Below, piece after piece: positions 12,330 to 24,563 of a stretch of 64,000 nt of DNA; the stretch's first letter is position 1; every line of letters starts with the position of its first letter. Position numbers and translations under genes: made by a program. Below the pieces are notes generated by a model that was not told where the DNA came from, did not search any database, and saw nothing but the letters and a program-made list of their open reading frames with translations. The stretch covers positions 39,616,342-39,680,341 of the forward strand of contig CM063506.1 in assembly GCA_032207245.1 (NCBI GenBank), in the 5' to 3' direction. The DNA is from Pardosa pseudoannulata (lineage: Eukaryota > Arthropoda > Arachnida > Araneae > Lycosidae).

Positions 12330-12765
12330 ATAAATCGTGTGTTCTGTCGTTGAATCTAAATGAAGAGGAACAAAATCGGCTTAATTTCCCAGAATCACTT
12401 TCGTGTGAACCAGGAATCTCCCCCAACTTTTATTTTCAACTCCCATTTAGAGAAGCAACAAACTCCTTATAAAAGCAAGTGCATTCTTGATTGCCTCGGC
12501 GAAAAGAGGAACTTCGCCTTTGTATTGTTATCTGGACCGCACAGTATCAGGGTTCTTGTTAATGATTTTCAAAAGAAAGCCTCTACCGCATATTGCGCTC
12601 TCAGGTTTGCCTTTTGTTTTGTCTAATATCGACGTACCCTTTCTCACTCTACTGCCAACGGCGATGGGGGTGCTGTTACAGATAAAATTTTGATACATTG
12701 GAAAAGAGGGAGGGGATTTCCTTCTGGGATTTTTTGATGTTGTCCAGATGTTGAACAATTTGTGC
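12330..12765. promoter_or_regulatory. G+C-richer intronic island
   Basis: Unique sequence between the segmental duplication and the 13-kb array, containing tgcctcggcgaaaagaggaa and actgccaacggcgatggggg. Three overlapping frames on both strands, none recognisable. Possibly non-coding conserved DNA. Confidence 0.28.
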
Positions 12766-13447
12766 TGCATTAATTTAAATTTCAATAAAGCTTCGCACGG
12801 ATATATGTTTATCTTAATTATGGCACGCGGTCATGTTTTATTTTAAGAGATTTCAATGAGATAAAGGGAATAATATGCAAGATCTACAGTGAGAGAAACT
12901 GTAACTGATATTTTTAATAAGTTACATTGTAAGATATGCAACATGCATTTCGTTTACGCATAAAATTTCTTTCAATTTAATTTTTAAAAAATTATACGAC
13001 AGTTACTGAGATTATATGTATTTATTTCCGGTCTACTACCAAATGGTATTCTAGATATCGAATAAATGTTCAATGGTGTCTGTGTTTTATGAGAAATTAT
13101 ATTATAAGACAATATTTTGCATATTTTATTCACTAAATGATATTGTGAAAATAAAATATTTAGTACTTTTATATTTAATTTATATTATTATTTAGGGAAC
13201 TCTCGCTATTTCATTTCCCAATGATCTGTTTATTGAACTAACTGCTGCATTTTGGTAAAGTTAATACTTTATAAGGAACATAATTTTTTTATAATTCAAA
13301 AATCACTCGGAAAAGAAGTTATAGTTATCTGAATTCCCTATGAATCAGAATCCCAAAGAGTATTCTGGATGTCGATTTCTCAATATTGCATTCCCTTGTA
13401 ATCTGATTATTGAGCAAACTGCTGCATTTCAACAAAATTAATCCCTC

Positions 13448-14105
13448 GTTCTTCTTATTCTTCAATGGCTCTCCAGCCCAGGGTGGGCAGTGGCTTTCAA
13501 CAGAATTGAATTCCAGGCGTCTCTTTTCTGGAATAGACTGTTCCAGTTGTTGGTTTTTAGGATCTTTAAGTCTACTTCAAGGTAGTCAATCCACCGAATT
13601 CTTGGTCTTCCCCTTTTACGATCTCCCAATGGTTTGGCATCGAAGATCCTCTTGGTGGTTCGGTCGTTATTCATTCTAATCACGTGTCCTGCCCATTTCA
13701 AACGGTGAATAGAAATGGATTTTATTATGTCTAGCTTATTAAAATTCTTATAGATTTCGGAATTTGTTCTTCTCCTCCAGGTGTCGTTGCATTTCAAACC
13801 TCCTAAAATGCTGCGTACTTTTCTTTCGAAAACAGCCAGAGTATCTTTGTTTCTTTCAGTTAATGCTCATGTTTCAGCAGCGTATGAGAGGATTGGTCGA
13901 ATTAGTGTCTTATAAAGCAACAGTGTTTGTTCTTCTGTTTATGAGATTAGATTTGAGATTGTGGATACCAAAAAAAAAATCTGTTAGAAGCAGAAACTCT
14001 GTTGCGAACTTCCGTCTCACTATCATTGTTAACACTTAGTACGTAACCTAAATCTGTAAAGCTGTTAACATTTTCGAATCTATAGTTATTTATTTTAAAA
14101 TAGGG
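13448..14105 (-). mobile_element. 5'-truncated non-LTR retrotransposon (RTE-like) with 9-bp target duplication
   Basis: The insertion is bounded by TAATCCCTC at 13439-13447 and again at 14106-14114. The minus strand carries the end of a reverse transcriptase polyprotein and then a short GAATAAGAAGAAC tail, as expected for the 3' end of an RTE-type LINE lacking poly(A). The 5' part is missing, which is usual for LINE copies. The host sequence on both sides is the repeat family seen at 7.6-8.2 kb; joining the flanks restores its unit. The element was therefore inserted into an existing tandem array. Confidence 0.85.
13462..14105 (-). pseudogene. C-terminal end of non-LTR retrotransposon polyprotein, broken
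   Basis: Read on the minus strand from about 14105, one frame gives PYFKINNYRFENVNSFTDLG, continuing into a VRNRVSASNRF segment. A shifted frame gives LYKTLIRPILSYAAET, then a stop where the family has Trp, then ALTERNKDTLAVFERKVRSI. The last 111 codons (13462-13797) are open and read WAGHVIRMNNDRT, KRGRPRIRWIDYLE and a terminal HPGLESH. These are hallmark segments of the thumb and tail of endonuclease-reverse transcriptases widespread in arthropods. There is at least one frameshift near the A-run at 13970-13980 and one in-frame stop near 13870. No catalytic YxDD is present because the copy is truncated. Confidence 0.85.
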
Positions 14106-15327
14106 TAATCCCTCTTTCTAGTGACCATACATTTTCCAAAATAACACTAGAAAAAGAAACTATAGTTATCTCAATTTCTTATGAGTGAGAATCCTAAATG
14201 GTGCTCTGGATGTCAATTTCTCAGTATTGTAGCCAATGATTTGATTATAGAGTTAACTGCTGCAAGTCAGTAAAGTCAATTCCTTATTCCCAGGAACACA
14301 ATTCTTTTTAATAATTCAGAAAACTCAACGAAAGAAATTATAGCTACCTGAATTTCCTGTGAGTGGCATCGATGTCCATAAAAGTTCCCCAACTTCAAAC
14401 AACTTCAACTTCAACTTCAAACAACAAAGTTTAACAACAGGAACAAAACACATCTAAACTTGTCTCTCTTTTACACCACTACCCGAGAACAAATGTCACA
14501 GTGGTTTCTTGTCAATGTCTGCAATATCTTGTTAAATAGAGCAAAATTATTTACGATGATGGCAATGATGAGTCAAACAAAAAAAAAACTCATTTTTTTT
14601 AAATTGCACATTTTTAATAAATTAATGGAAATTTCTAGAATGTCAATGAATTGATAGCAATTTGCTAATGAAATCTCCCAAATTTAGGAAACTAGCACTG
14701 AGAAGTTCATACAATAGATTTTGAATCACTTTTCTCTCACTTCATACCATAATTACTAATTATAACTTTACTAATTATATAATTTTTCGTGTTAAATTTA
14801 GTTCTAAAGTAATCTACAAAAGTCACGAGAGGTGATTATTACAAGTCATTGGTTAAGTTTTTTTTTATATATAGGATAAAAAATTTATCTCTTGTTTTTG
14901 CTGGTTTTTTTATTTTAGGATTTATTCTAAATAAACCTCTTTATAATTTTTTAAGAAACTTTTTTTAAATTTATGATAAACACTTTTTTTGTTTTGTTTT
15001 TCATATTAAAATATATCATGAGAGGTTCAATAGCAATTTACACGCTATGAAACATGTATTTATGCATTCAAAATGTTGATAACACATGTTTGCATCTTTA
15101 AATGAATTACTTTGATAACTTTAAATCATTCAAATGACGTCAGATCAATTACGCTAGTTACAAGTCACGAGATATGATTATTTAAAAACCATAATTAGAA
15201 GTTATTCGAAACAAAAACTGCTGATTTCGATTCAGTTAATTACTTTGACTTCATTAATATTATTTGTTTTAACCTCATTTTATTCAGTGTTTTTTTATAA
15301 TCTTTTCAATTTTTGTGTATATAATTT

Positions 15328-16075
15328 TTTCATTACTTTTTAAAACTTTCTTAAGAAAAATACTGACAAAAGAATTTCCAATATTCTGCTTATAAACTTT
15401 AAGATAACATAGTAAAAGGAAATTTTATGAATGAAATAAGATGTAGCTAATATATAGAAAGGAGAATGTAAAATAAAGTATATAAAAATCAAATTAAATT
15501 TATATAAATGTAATTTTGTTGTCATTCCTTTTTGAGTATTTTTATAAATTGTAGAAAAATTTAAATTTCTTGTTTTTTTCATTACTTTTTAAAACTTTCA
15601 TAAGAAAAATACTGACATAAGAATTTGTAATATTACTGCTTATAAACTTTTAGATAACTTAGTAAAAGAAAATTTTATGAATGAATTAAGATGTAGCTAA
15701 TGTATAAAATGCGAATGTAAAATAAAATATATAAAACTGCAAGCTAGGTTTATATAAATTTAATTTTGTTGTCATTCCTCTTTGAGTATTTTTATAAATT
15801 TTAGAAAAGTTTAAATTTTATTTTCATTACTTTTTAAAACTTTCATAAGAAAAATACTGACATAAGAATTTTTAATATTACTGCTTATAAACTATTAGAT
15901 AACACAGTAAAAGAAAATTTTATGAATGAAATAAGATGTAGCTAATATATAAAAATGTGAATGTAAAATAAAATATATAAAACTGCAAGTTAAATTTATA
16001 TAAATGTAATTTTATTGTCACTCCTTTTTGAATATTTTTATAAATTATAGAAATATTTAAGTTTGTTGAGAGATT
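15328..16075 (+). repeat. Three tandem units of about 247 bp
   Basis: The segment cattactttttaaaactttc begins near 15331, 15580 and 15824, and each unit runs through ttttatgaatgaa(t/a)taagatgtagctaat and tcattcctttttgagtattttta. The short frames in it are repeat translations. Confidence 0.85.
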
Positions 16076-17439
16076 TAAGTGTTTTTGGTGAACAGAATAA
16101 GGCATATCTTATATGAAAAAGAATGAAGAATACAAATACAGTATAAAAATATAAATAAAATACATACAAAACCACTTGCTCGATTTTCAAAAATACTCGA
16201 ATAATTTTATTGATGAATTTTGGAAATAGTAAAATATTTTTATTTATTTACATTTTTCTAAACTTATTTCATAACTACTGTATTTTAGAGTATTTAAATT
16301 GCTAGATGTACAATTTATGGTTAGTAAGTAATTTAAATTAAAGATTATTTATTATTAAAAATAAATAGTAAAATTTTATAAATTAATATTTTTATCGACG
16401 AATAAGAGTCGCAAAAATGGAGTAGTTTTAATATTCTATGAAAAAATAGAATTATTGATTTAAATGCATGTTCCAGCCACGTTATTTAAAATTAATTACA
16501 TCAAAACATACTTTTTTAATTTATCCGGATAGGTAATAAAATGATTTATATTCATTCTTTAAAAATATTTAACTCAAGTAAACAGCTTGAAAAGTTTTCT
16601 AAATATTTCGTTGAGCAAACTTTTAGCAACCTATAAACTCCTATCTAGGGCACTATTAAATTTTTAAACAAATTTCGGTACAAAATAATTGTTTACTTCT
16701 TACAAAAAAATCGCATGTCTTTCTGTTTAAAGAACAATCTGTTTATTTTTAAACAAAATTCTAATTCTGTATTTATAAGTTACTATAGATTTGAAATAAT
16801 TTGAACATATTTATAGTAAATTAAATAGTTTTTTTTATCAAAAGCTCAACTTGTTTTATAAATATTTTAGAAGATTACATGCTTAAAAATGATAAAAAAA
16901 CATAACTTACCTTTTAAATTTCTCTAATTTTAGTGATAAAAGTGTTTGTTGTCTTTTTCTTTTGTAATGCATCTGAATTTAAATGTATAAAATTATTAAT
17001 TAAATTCTTAAATGGATAAAATTCTTAAAATTTGTAAGAATCATCGTTTATGTTAAACTGACATAAGTCATATAATTGATGTATCATTTTTCGTAAAGCA
17101 TATAATATTTGAACAGCAAAGGGTGTAAATTTTAGAATTAAATCTGTAGGCACTGAAACTTCTTGACTTTGAAAATTAGCCTGAAAGAGTAAATCTTAGT
17201 TCATTAAGTTATGATACATTGAGAAAACTAATTCCAACCCTTTATTTATATAAAATATATCATTAGTTTTTATGAGTTTCTTTTAAAAAATCTTTAAAGC
17301 TAATGTAAAATAGAAAAAAATTTAATTTTTATATAATTTGAATGTTAAATTTTTCTAACATTGTATTATTGACCTTAACTAATTATATTAACAAATTCAA
17401 TAAAACCAACACCACATTAAAAGGAGATTTTCAATTACC

Positions 17440-19035
17440 TCCAATAATTTATCTACAATGTTTATTATAAAATAAAATCTTTTGGACAGTTCCACATTTC
17501 TTATTTAAGTAATATGTTGCCTAAACCTTTAATGTAAAATACACTAAAAACAATTTGTCTATATATTGAAATATAAAATACTTGAAACTAATAAAATTAA
17601 AATAATAATTCTTGTTCTAAACATCTAATTTTTCTAGAAACATATTAAAATATTTTAAGATATTTTGATCTCATACGTTTTTCTGATCTTTATTATAAAT
17701 TTTCAAAAAGTTCTATCATTTTTAAACTTAGGAGAAACTTTAATTTACAACTCTTCTTTCGCAAATGAAAACTTATTTATTTAGATATCTTTAAATAAAA
17801 TAAAACTTTTTAGAGGCAATTCCTAATTTCTTATTTAACTAATGTGTTGCATTTACCTTTAATTCAAAAATCACTGAAAACACAGTTTATATAGCTTTTG
17901 TAAAATAAAATAAATTTAAATAGGCAACACTAATAAAACTAAAAAAATAATTTTTGACTTAACTAATAATTGCAGTAACTTATTTGATTATATTCTAATA
18001 CCGACTTCCTGAATAAAAATTTGTCAAAAGTTCTCCATTTTAAAATTTAGGAGTAGGTTTGATCTACAACTCTTCTTTCTGCCATTTGAAAACTCCAAAT
18101 GGCACGGAACTTTTAAAATCCCCAAATATATATCACAGTTGAACCCTATTTAAATTATATGAATTATTATTTCTTAATATCTTAAAAATTATTGTAACTT
18201 ATTTATTTATGATATCTTTAAATAAAATATAAACTTTTAGGAACAGTTCCAAATTTCTTATTTAAGTAACGTGTTGCCTAAACCATTTATGAAAAACCCA
18301 CTGAGAACAAAGTTTCTATACCTTTTGTAAATGAAAATAATCACTACTAAATATTTGAAACTAATAAAACTAAAATAAGAAGTCTTTTCCTTAACATCTA
18401 ATTTTTTCCAGTAATTTATTAAAATAGTTGAACATATTCTGATCCCGAGTGCCTGAATAAAAATTTCCCGAAAATACTTCATTTTCAAACTTAGGAGTAA
18501 TTTTGATCTACAACTCTTCTTTTGGCCATTTGAAAACTCCAAATGGCATGGAACTTTTAAAATCCCCATATATATCACAGTGGAACCCTATTTAAATTAC
18601 GAGAATTATTATTTCTTAGTTTCTGAAGAATTATTGTAACTTATTTATTTTTCTTTAAATAAAATATAACCTTTAAGAGACAGTTTAAAATTTCTTATTT
18701 AAGTAACGTGTTGCCTAAACCGTTAATGCAAAACCCACTGCGAACAAAGTTTCTATATCTTTTGTAAATGAAAATAATCACTGCTAAATACTTGAAACTA
18801 ATACAACCAAAATAAGAAGTCTTGTTCTTAACATCTAATTTTTCCAGTAACTTATTAAAATAGTTGAGCATATTCTGATCCCGAGTGCCTGAATAAAAAT
18901 TTCCCCAAAGCTCTTCATTTTCAAACTTAGGAGTAATTTTGATCTACAACTCTTCTTTCGGCCATCTGAAAACTCCAAATGGCATGGAACTTTTAAAATC
19001 CCCAAATATATATCACAGTGGAACCCTATTTAAAT
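17440..19035 (+). repeat. Tandem array of about 330-440-bp units
   Basis: The anchor (a/c)gtgttgcctaaacc occurs near 17516, 17845, 18272 and 18709. The end segment ttttaaaatccccaaatatatatcacag occurs near 18110, 18552 and 18993. The array stops abruptly at the G+C-rich island starting about 19050. Confidence 0.8.
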
Positions 19036-19039
19036 TTAC

Positions 19040-19470
19040 ATAACCTAGAGCATTCTTCCATATCTGGCGGTGGCATCACTGGCGCGAATCCGAAAAATCA
19101 CCCGAAGAACACATCCCCCTTTCCCACTTGTTCCAGCGCCTCCTTATCTAACGCGAAGGAGGCGCGAGAGCGTGCGAACAATCTTGGAAGACAAAACAAA
19201 AGACGCCCGGAGGCAGTTTTCCGCAACACATTCTTTTGTAAATCATTAACTGCTTCTGCACTGCCCAGATAACGCCGCTAGAATAATAGCGGTAGTACTT
19301 ACCTTATTGGTAATCAAGAACGTGCCCGTGTTTATGGGATTTTGTTACAGAAAGAAAAGCAGTAATAAAACTGAAGAGGGAGTTCTGAGATGTTTTTGAT
19401 GCTCGAGTTACGTGGAGATAGATGAGTGGATCATGGACGGGGTAGGAACTAATACAAGTGAAAGAATCTG
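19040..19470. promoter_or_regulatory. G+C-rich intronic island next to the 17.4-19.0 kb array
   Basis: Begins immediately after the last array unit and contains ctggcggtggcatcactggc, ggaggcgcgagagcgtgcga and gacgcccggaggcag. The 84-codon frame (from 19018) starts in the repeat and is not recognised. Likely non-coding; enhancer function is inferred only from position in a dac intron. Confidence 0.35.
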
Positions 19471-19594
19471 TGATGACTCTTTTTAATGCATCGGGAGTTA
19501 AAGGGTGTACTGTTTAGATTGCACTGTAAAATTGTAATCGGAAAGTATAAAGAAAATGCGTTTGATTTTCCTGATTTTAAATTTACTAGATAAT

Positions 19595-19595
<1 letters not shown>

Positions 19596-19679
<84 letters not shown>

Positions 19680-19741
19680 ATATATATATATAAATTAAGT
19701 TATAATTCAAGTTTATTCTATACACACACACGCATACATAC

Positions 19742-19806
<65 letters not shown>

Positions 19807-19862
19807 TATAATTCAAGTTTATTCTATACACACACGCATACATACATACATATATATATATT
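19596..19862 (+). repeat. (CT)n(TA)n and (CATA)n(TA)n compound microsatellites
   Basis: A ct run at 19596-19626, ta runs at 19627-19692 and 19754-19802, and catacata tetramers at 19732-19755. A duplicated linker, aagttataattcaagtttattctatacacaca, separates the runs (19696 and 19802). Confidence 0.95.
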
Positions 19863-20239
19863 ATATAAATTAAGTCCAAAATTAAATCAAATATTAAAAA
19901 TATGAGCAAAAGTACCCAGAATGAAATACAAATATAAATTTAAACGTAGTTAATTTAGTGCAGCTCAGATTTGGTATGGGATGAAAATACTTAAACACAT
20001 TTTATTACTAGCATCCCCTTGTCTTCAGCATTAACTAAGAGTATAACTAAGGTTATACAATTTTGTGTAACTATGGAACAAGTAGAATGTATAATATATT
20101 TATATGTATAATATTAACCAGTTATATCAAAAAAGATATAGAAAGTTAGACAAAATAGTTTAAAAATTCATTTAAACTGCGTGAAAATAAATTCTTGCAT
20201 ATTTTTTTCTAACTTTGGTCATTAACAGAAAATATCATT

Positions 20240-20460
20240 TCTTTGTTATTTATATTACTTCCTGAACAATTGTGTAACTGAAATACCATTTTCCTATCAG
20301 TAATCTACTAGATATGACGGATAATGGGCTGGAAAAAACTTATATTTTTTATTATTTATATTACTTCCTAGATTATTGTATAACTGAAATACCATTTTTT
20401 CGCTATGAGTAATCTGTTAGATATGGCTGATACTGGTCTAGGAAACCAACTTATACTTGC
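20240..20460 (+). repeat. Two direct repeats, 106-bp period
   Basis: The segment tatttatattacttcct, followed by gtataactgaaataccattttt and gtaatctactagatatg, occurs from 20247 and again from 20353. The copies are diverged. Confidence 0.8.
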
Positions 20461-20869
20461 TTCACATTTTTCTTCAATAGGATTTAATATTTATAGAAAT
20501 AGGCAAAAATTATGAATAAATTAATTTCATTAAAGATATTTGCTATCAAGTATTTTTATCAATATAAAAAATGACTGTACTATAATGGACGAGTCTCCGA
20601 AAAGCTTTGAGGATATGTCGAAGAGAAAACATATACCTGTATATTTAGTTATACTAATTTATATGTTGATGAAGTACTAATGCTATACACTTTAAAGAAA
20701 CTAAAATTATTCTCATTTACTACGTTCAGAAAATGTGCACATGTAGTTGTAATGAGCTATTATTAAACAATCAAAAGATTGAGTAGTTATATTAGATTTT
20801 TAATTTGAGTTTTGTAATAAATCAATACCCAGATATAAGCTGTTGTAGTTAAATGGCCAGGAAGAGACA

Positions 20870-20885
20870 TATGTATGTATGTATG

Positions 20886-20978
<93 letters not shown>

Positions 20979-21162
20979 ACGTATTGTATACCCATAGACA
21001 TGTGTACGTATATATTTAATACAGTGGTATAAATTATCGCACATTTTAATAATAAAATTCTACAAAAAATTTATTACTTTTATATTTATTTATATTTATT
21101 TATTTTTGTTTTTATTTTTTGTAATTTAATAAAAGTCACTAACAGTTATTAATAAAATTGAG

Positions 21163-21212
<50 letters not shown>

Positions 21213-21387
21213 ATACACACACACACACATATATATATATATGCCTATGTAAATATGTGTATGTGTACATGTACATAGTGCCTAATGCAGTAGTCTATAA
21301 TTTATCATACTTTTTATTAATGAGGTACTACAAAAATCTTCCTTTCTTTGTTTTACTTTAAGTCACTAACAGTTATTAATTAAAATG

Positions 21388-21474
<87 letters not shown>

Positions 21475-21488
21475 ATTTATATATGCGG

Positions 21489-21520
<32 letters not shown>

Positions 21521-21725
21521 CTATATATATGTTCATATAAATTAATATGTTTATATAAATATGTATATTATATATACCTATACACGCTTGTACGTATGTG
21601 TCTATTACAGTGGTGTATAATTTATCGTACGTTTTAAATATCAGATTCTACAAAAAAATTTCTTTCTTTGTTTTACTTTAACACAACTATCACTAACAGT
21701 TATTAATAAAAATGAGTTTAAAATG
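20870..21725 (+). repeat. Three tandem units each carrying a TA microsatellite
   Basis: Units near 20990-21170, 21245-21390 and 21590-21725 share taca(g)tggtgtataatttatcgta, attctacaaaaaa and agtcactaacagttattaat, each followed by or following (TA)n runs (20885-20958, 21168-21208, 21393-21470). The first microsatellite starts as (GTAT)n and ends as (TG)n. Confidence 0.85.
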
Positions 21726-21799
21726 TACGTGTTAAAAAAGAACTGTTTTTTTTTTAAATTTCTCAGAGCAACATTTTGCTATTGTTCAAATGGTGGATA

Positions 21800-22195
21800 A
21801 CCATCAATTCTGCTGATTTTTGACATGCTCCCCCGCCTTTCCCTGCCTGTCTTACTTCACCCAGAGTAAAAAGTGTTAATACGCAAAGTTAAAAATTCCA
21901 TTCCGCTTATCAGAGCTTCACTTGCAAATAAGAAATTAGCACCCCCATATATTAAAAACTACGCACCGGCAGCTTCCTTATTATATCCTATTGCTGCAAA
22001 TAAAGAAACTCACGCTAACAACGCACCGTGAATTACTTCCACTATGGGCATTACCCGCGCCTATTGCATTAGTACAGCATAAAAATTCATGGGCAGTACG
22101 TACTATCTTATGGGCATCTGGGGGGAAATGATGAGAAATAAACACGGAAATGCTTTTACTAGCCGGGGAGGAAAAAAGGAGATGCTTAGCAACTA
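21800..22195. promoter_or_regulatory. G+C-richer intronic island next to the 450-bp array
   Basis: Unique block with tgctcccccgcctttccctg, gcattacccgcgcctattgc and gggcagtacgtactatctta. It leads straight into the first, CpG-rich unit of the 22.2-25.3 kb array. No coding signal; a candidate cis-regulatory element. Confidence 0.35.
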
Positions 22196-23338
22196 GATAT
22201 ACGAATGCGAATGGAAAAGGCGCGAAATACGTTTTTATTTAGGTATGCGGGACTGTTAATATTTTAAATAGGATTACAGTGTTGTGGCAACAACTCGTAA
22301 AAGGATGAAATAAATAATGTCCACTTCCAAATGATTACTTATAGTAAGAGAATTCAGAGAGGTAACTTAGAAATGGATGAATTATAGCTGAACTGAGGTT
22401 TTGTGGGATCAAACGGAACTCGTTACTTTCTCAGAGTGTGGTTTCTTGTTTAATAACATTGATGTCACCGAATCAGTTTAAATACTTTATTATCTCAGTG
22501 CAAATTTACTTATATTTTAAAAGAAATTAATAAATGCTAGACTTATCCCGAACGTTTATAAGGCAGTGATAATATTTAGAATAGATAATGATTCTACTAA
22601 CTTTAATTAATCCTTAATTTACTTTCACTTATCACACCAGGCAATAATCAAATTTTATATGAATGCGAATGGAAAAAGCATGAAACTAGTTTTTTTTTAG
22701 GTCTGTAATATTTTAAATAGGATTACATGTGTTGTGGCAACAACTTGTAAAAGGATGAAATAAAAAAATGTCCACTTCCAAATGATTACTTATACTAAGA
22801 GAATTCAGAGAGGTAACTTAGAAATGGATGAAATATAGCTGAACAGAGGTTTTGTGGGATCAATCGGAATTCGTTACTTTCTTAGAGAGAGGTTTCTTGT
22901 TTAATAACATTGATGCCATAAGATAAGTTTAAATACTTAATTTTCTCAGTGCACACTTACTTATATTTTAAAAGAAATTAGATAAATGCTAGACTTATCC
23001 CGAATGTTTATTATGCAGTGATAATATTTAGAATAGATAATGATTCTACCAACTTTAATTAATCGTTAATTTACTTTCACTTATCACACTAGGCAATAAT
23101 CAAATCACTATATAAATGCGAATGAAAAAGACATTAAATAAGCTTTTATTTAGGTATGGGGAACTATTAATATTTTAAATAGGATTACAATGTTTTGGCA
23201 CCAACTCTTAAAAGAATGAAATAAATAATTTCCACTTCCAAACAATTTTCAGAGAGGTAACTTAGAAATGGATGAAATATAGCTGAATAGAGGTTTTGTG
23301 GGATCAATCGGAACTAGTTATTTTCTCAGAGATAGGTT

Positions 23339-23388
23339 TCTTGTTTAATAACATTGATGCCAATTGGCATCAATGTTATTAAACAAGA
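23339..23388. repeat. Perfect 50-bp palindrome without spacer
   Basis: The two 25-base halves (tcttgtttaataacattgat... and its exact complement) meet at ...gccaa|ttggc.... The left half is the normal end segment of the surrounding about 450-bp repeat unit, and the right half is an inverted copy of it. It is followed by tgtgtataatatg-type short repeats (23392-23465) that lengthen this unit by about 100 bp. Confidence 0.95.
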
Positions 23389-23798
23389 TAAAATGTGTAT
23401 AATATGTTTAACATGTGTATAATATGTGTACAATATGTGTATAATATGTTATATGTTTATGTGTATAATTATTTAAACAAATAATATGTTTAAATAATTA
23501 ATTTTAGCAGTGCAGACATACTTACATTATAAAAAAATAGATAAATGCTAGACTTGTCCCCAATGTTTAATATGCAGTGATAATATTTAGAATAGATTAA
23601 AATTCTATTAACATTAATTAATCATTAATTTACTTTCACTTATCACCAGGCAATAATCAAATTATTATATGAATGTAAATGAAAGAGGCAGGAAATAAGC
23701 TTTTATTTATGTGGGGGTTATTAATATTTTAAATAAATTAAAGTGTTGTGACAACAACTCTTAAATGAATGAAATAAATAATGCCCATTTGCAACTGA

Positions 23799-24563
23799 TC
23801 CCCTGTATAATAATAACGTAAGTTATCTGTCCGTCTGTCTTCGAATTTATGAAGCGGTTGGACCTGGAAGGGATAGAGACATCCATATTGGATTTTTGAC
23901 GAGTTAGGGTTAGCAAAATTCAAATCGAGTAAAGTTTAAAACGAATAACTTTTATTCAGCATAATTGCAAAGTGGAAAAATATTTATTAAATATAAAAGG
24001 GGAAATGATTCCCCACACAGTCGTTCCAATAAGTGGGGACGGAGCATGTTTATTTCGATGGCTTTCGTGTCTTATGTTTGAAACACAGTCTTTTAACAGT
24101 GAACCGGAATGACTTGTAATCGGGATCTTGAATCTCAAAGATTTCTTTGATTCAATCAATGTACATTGAACTATAGGGGGTTTTCAAACAGCCCCATCGG
24201 TAAACGCTGTATCACTGATCTAGCTCTCTCGCTGTTTGGAATGTAACTGTACCCCTCGCTATTTGACATAGCTTTCCGAGTATCGCTGTTGAACTTCGGC
24301 AAACTTCGGAAGGTTTTCCCCGAACCCACATCTTTGAACCAATTACATTCCCCGATGGTCAACTATCTTTATAGATGAGTTCAATGATTCTAAACTGCTT
24401 TCACAGTATCAGTAGACTTTAGAAGATAAATGAATTATTGAGCGCTTACCAGATAATTATCAGCAAAAAACAAACCATTTTTTTTACTTGACTTATAGGT
24501 ACTTTGCAATTCTGGAAAATTAAAAATTTTACTAATCCCACCATATGACGGGCAATGTGCTAG
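23799..24563 (+). mobile_element. Non-autonomous Helitron (765 bp) inside a tandem array
   Basis: The element starts TCCCCTGTATAATAATAACG after an A and ends with CTAG before a T, which is how Helitrons insert between A and T without a target duplication. Seven bases before CTAG lies the 3' hairpin, CCCACCATATGACGGG (24537-24552), a two-mismatch version of the perfect palindrome seen in related copies near 1.7 kb. The boundaries are confirmed inside the window. Sister units of the surrounding repeat run continuously (tccacttccaaatga then ttacttatagtaagag, near 22325 and 22778), whereas here the same flanks are split exactly at the A/T junction. The body carries an OTU-like protease fragment but no Rep/helicase, so it would depend on an autonomous partner. 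Confidence 0.88.
23939..24112 (+). pseudogene. Decayed OTU cysteine protease domain carried by the Helitron
   Basis: In the + frame that includes 24023-24025, the translation reads VVPISGDGACLFRWLSCLMF, followed by ETQSFNSEPE and then a stop at 24110. This is the N-terminal box of the OTU deubiquitinase family, with the Asp (24038-24040) and the presumed nucleophile Cys (24047-24049) of the D-G-x-C motif kept. About 28 residues upstream (TFIQHNCKVEKYLLNIKGEM) also read open. After the stop the same frame continues for a few residues and stops again, and no catalytic His box is visible, so it is a truncated, broken copy. OTU domains are known passengers of animal Helitrons, where their role is unsettled. 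Within this element it is most likely non-functional. Confidence 0.72.

Larger units (their letters stand above)
13200..14370 (+). repeat. Tandem array of about 180-bp units interrupted by the LINE
   Basis: Units begin (c)caatgatctgtttattgaactaactgctgca near 13209, 13398 and 14232. They run through a ttatagttatctgaattccctatgag segment and a ctggatgtc segment. The second unit is split by the LINE at 13448-14105. Diverged copies of the same family occur at 7600-8200. Nothing coding is visible. Confidence 0.7.
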
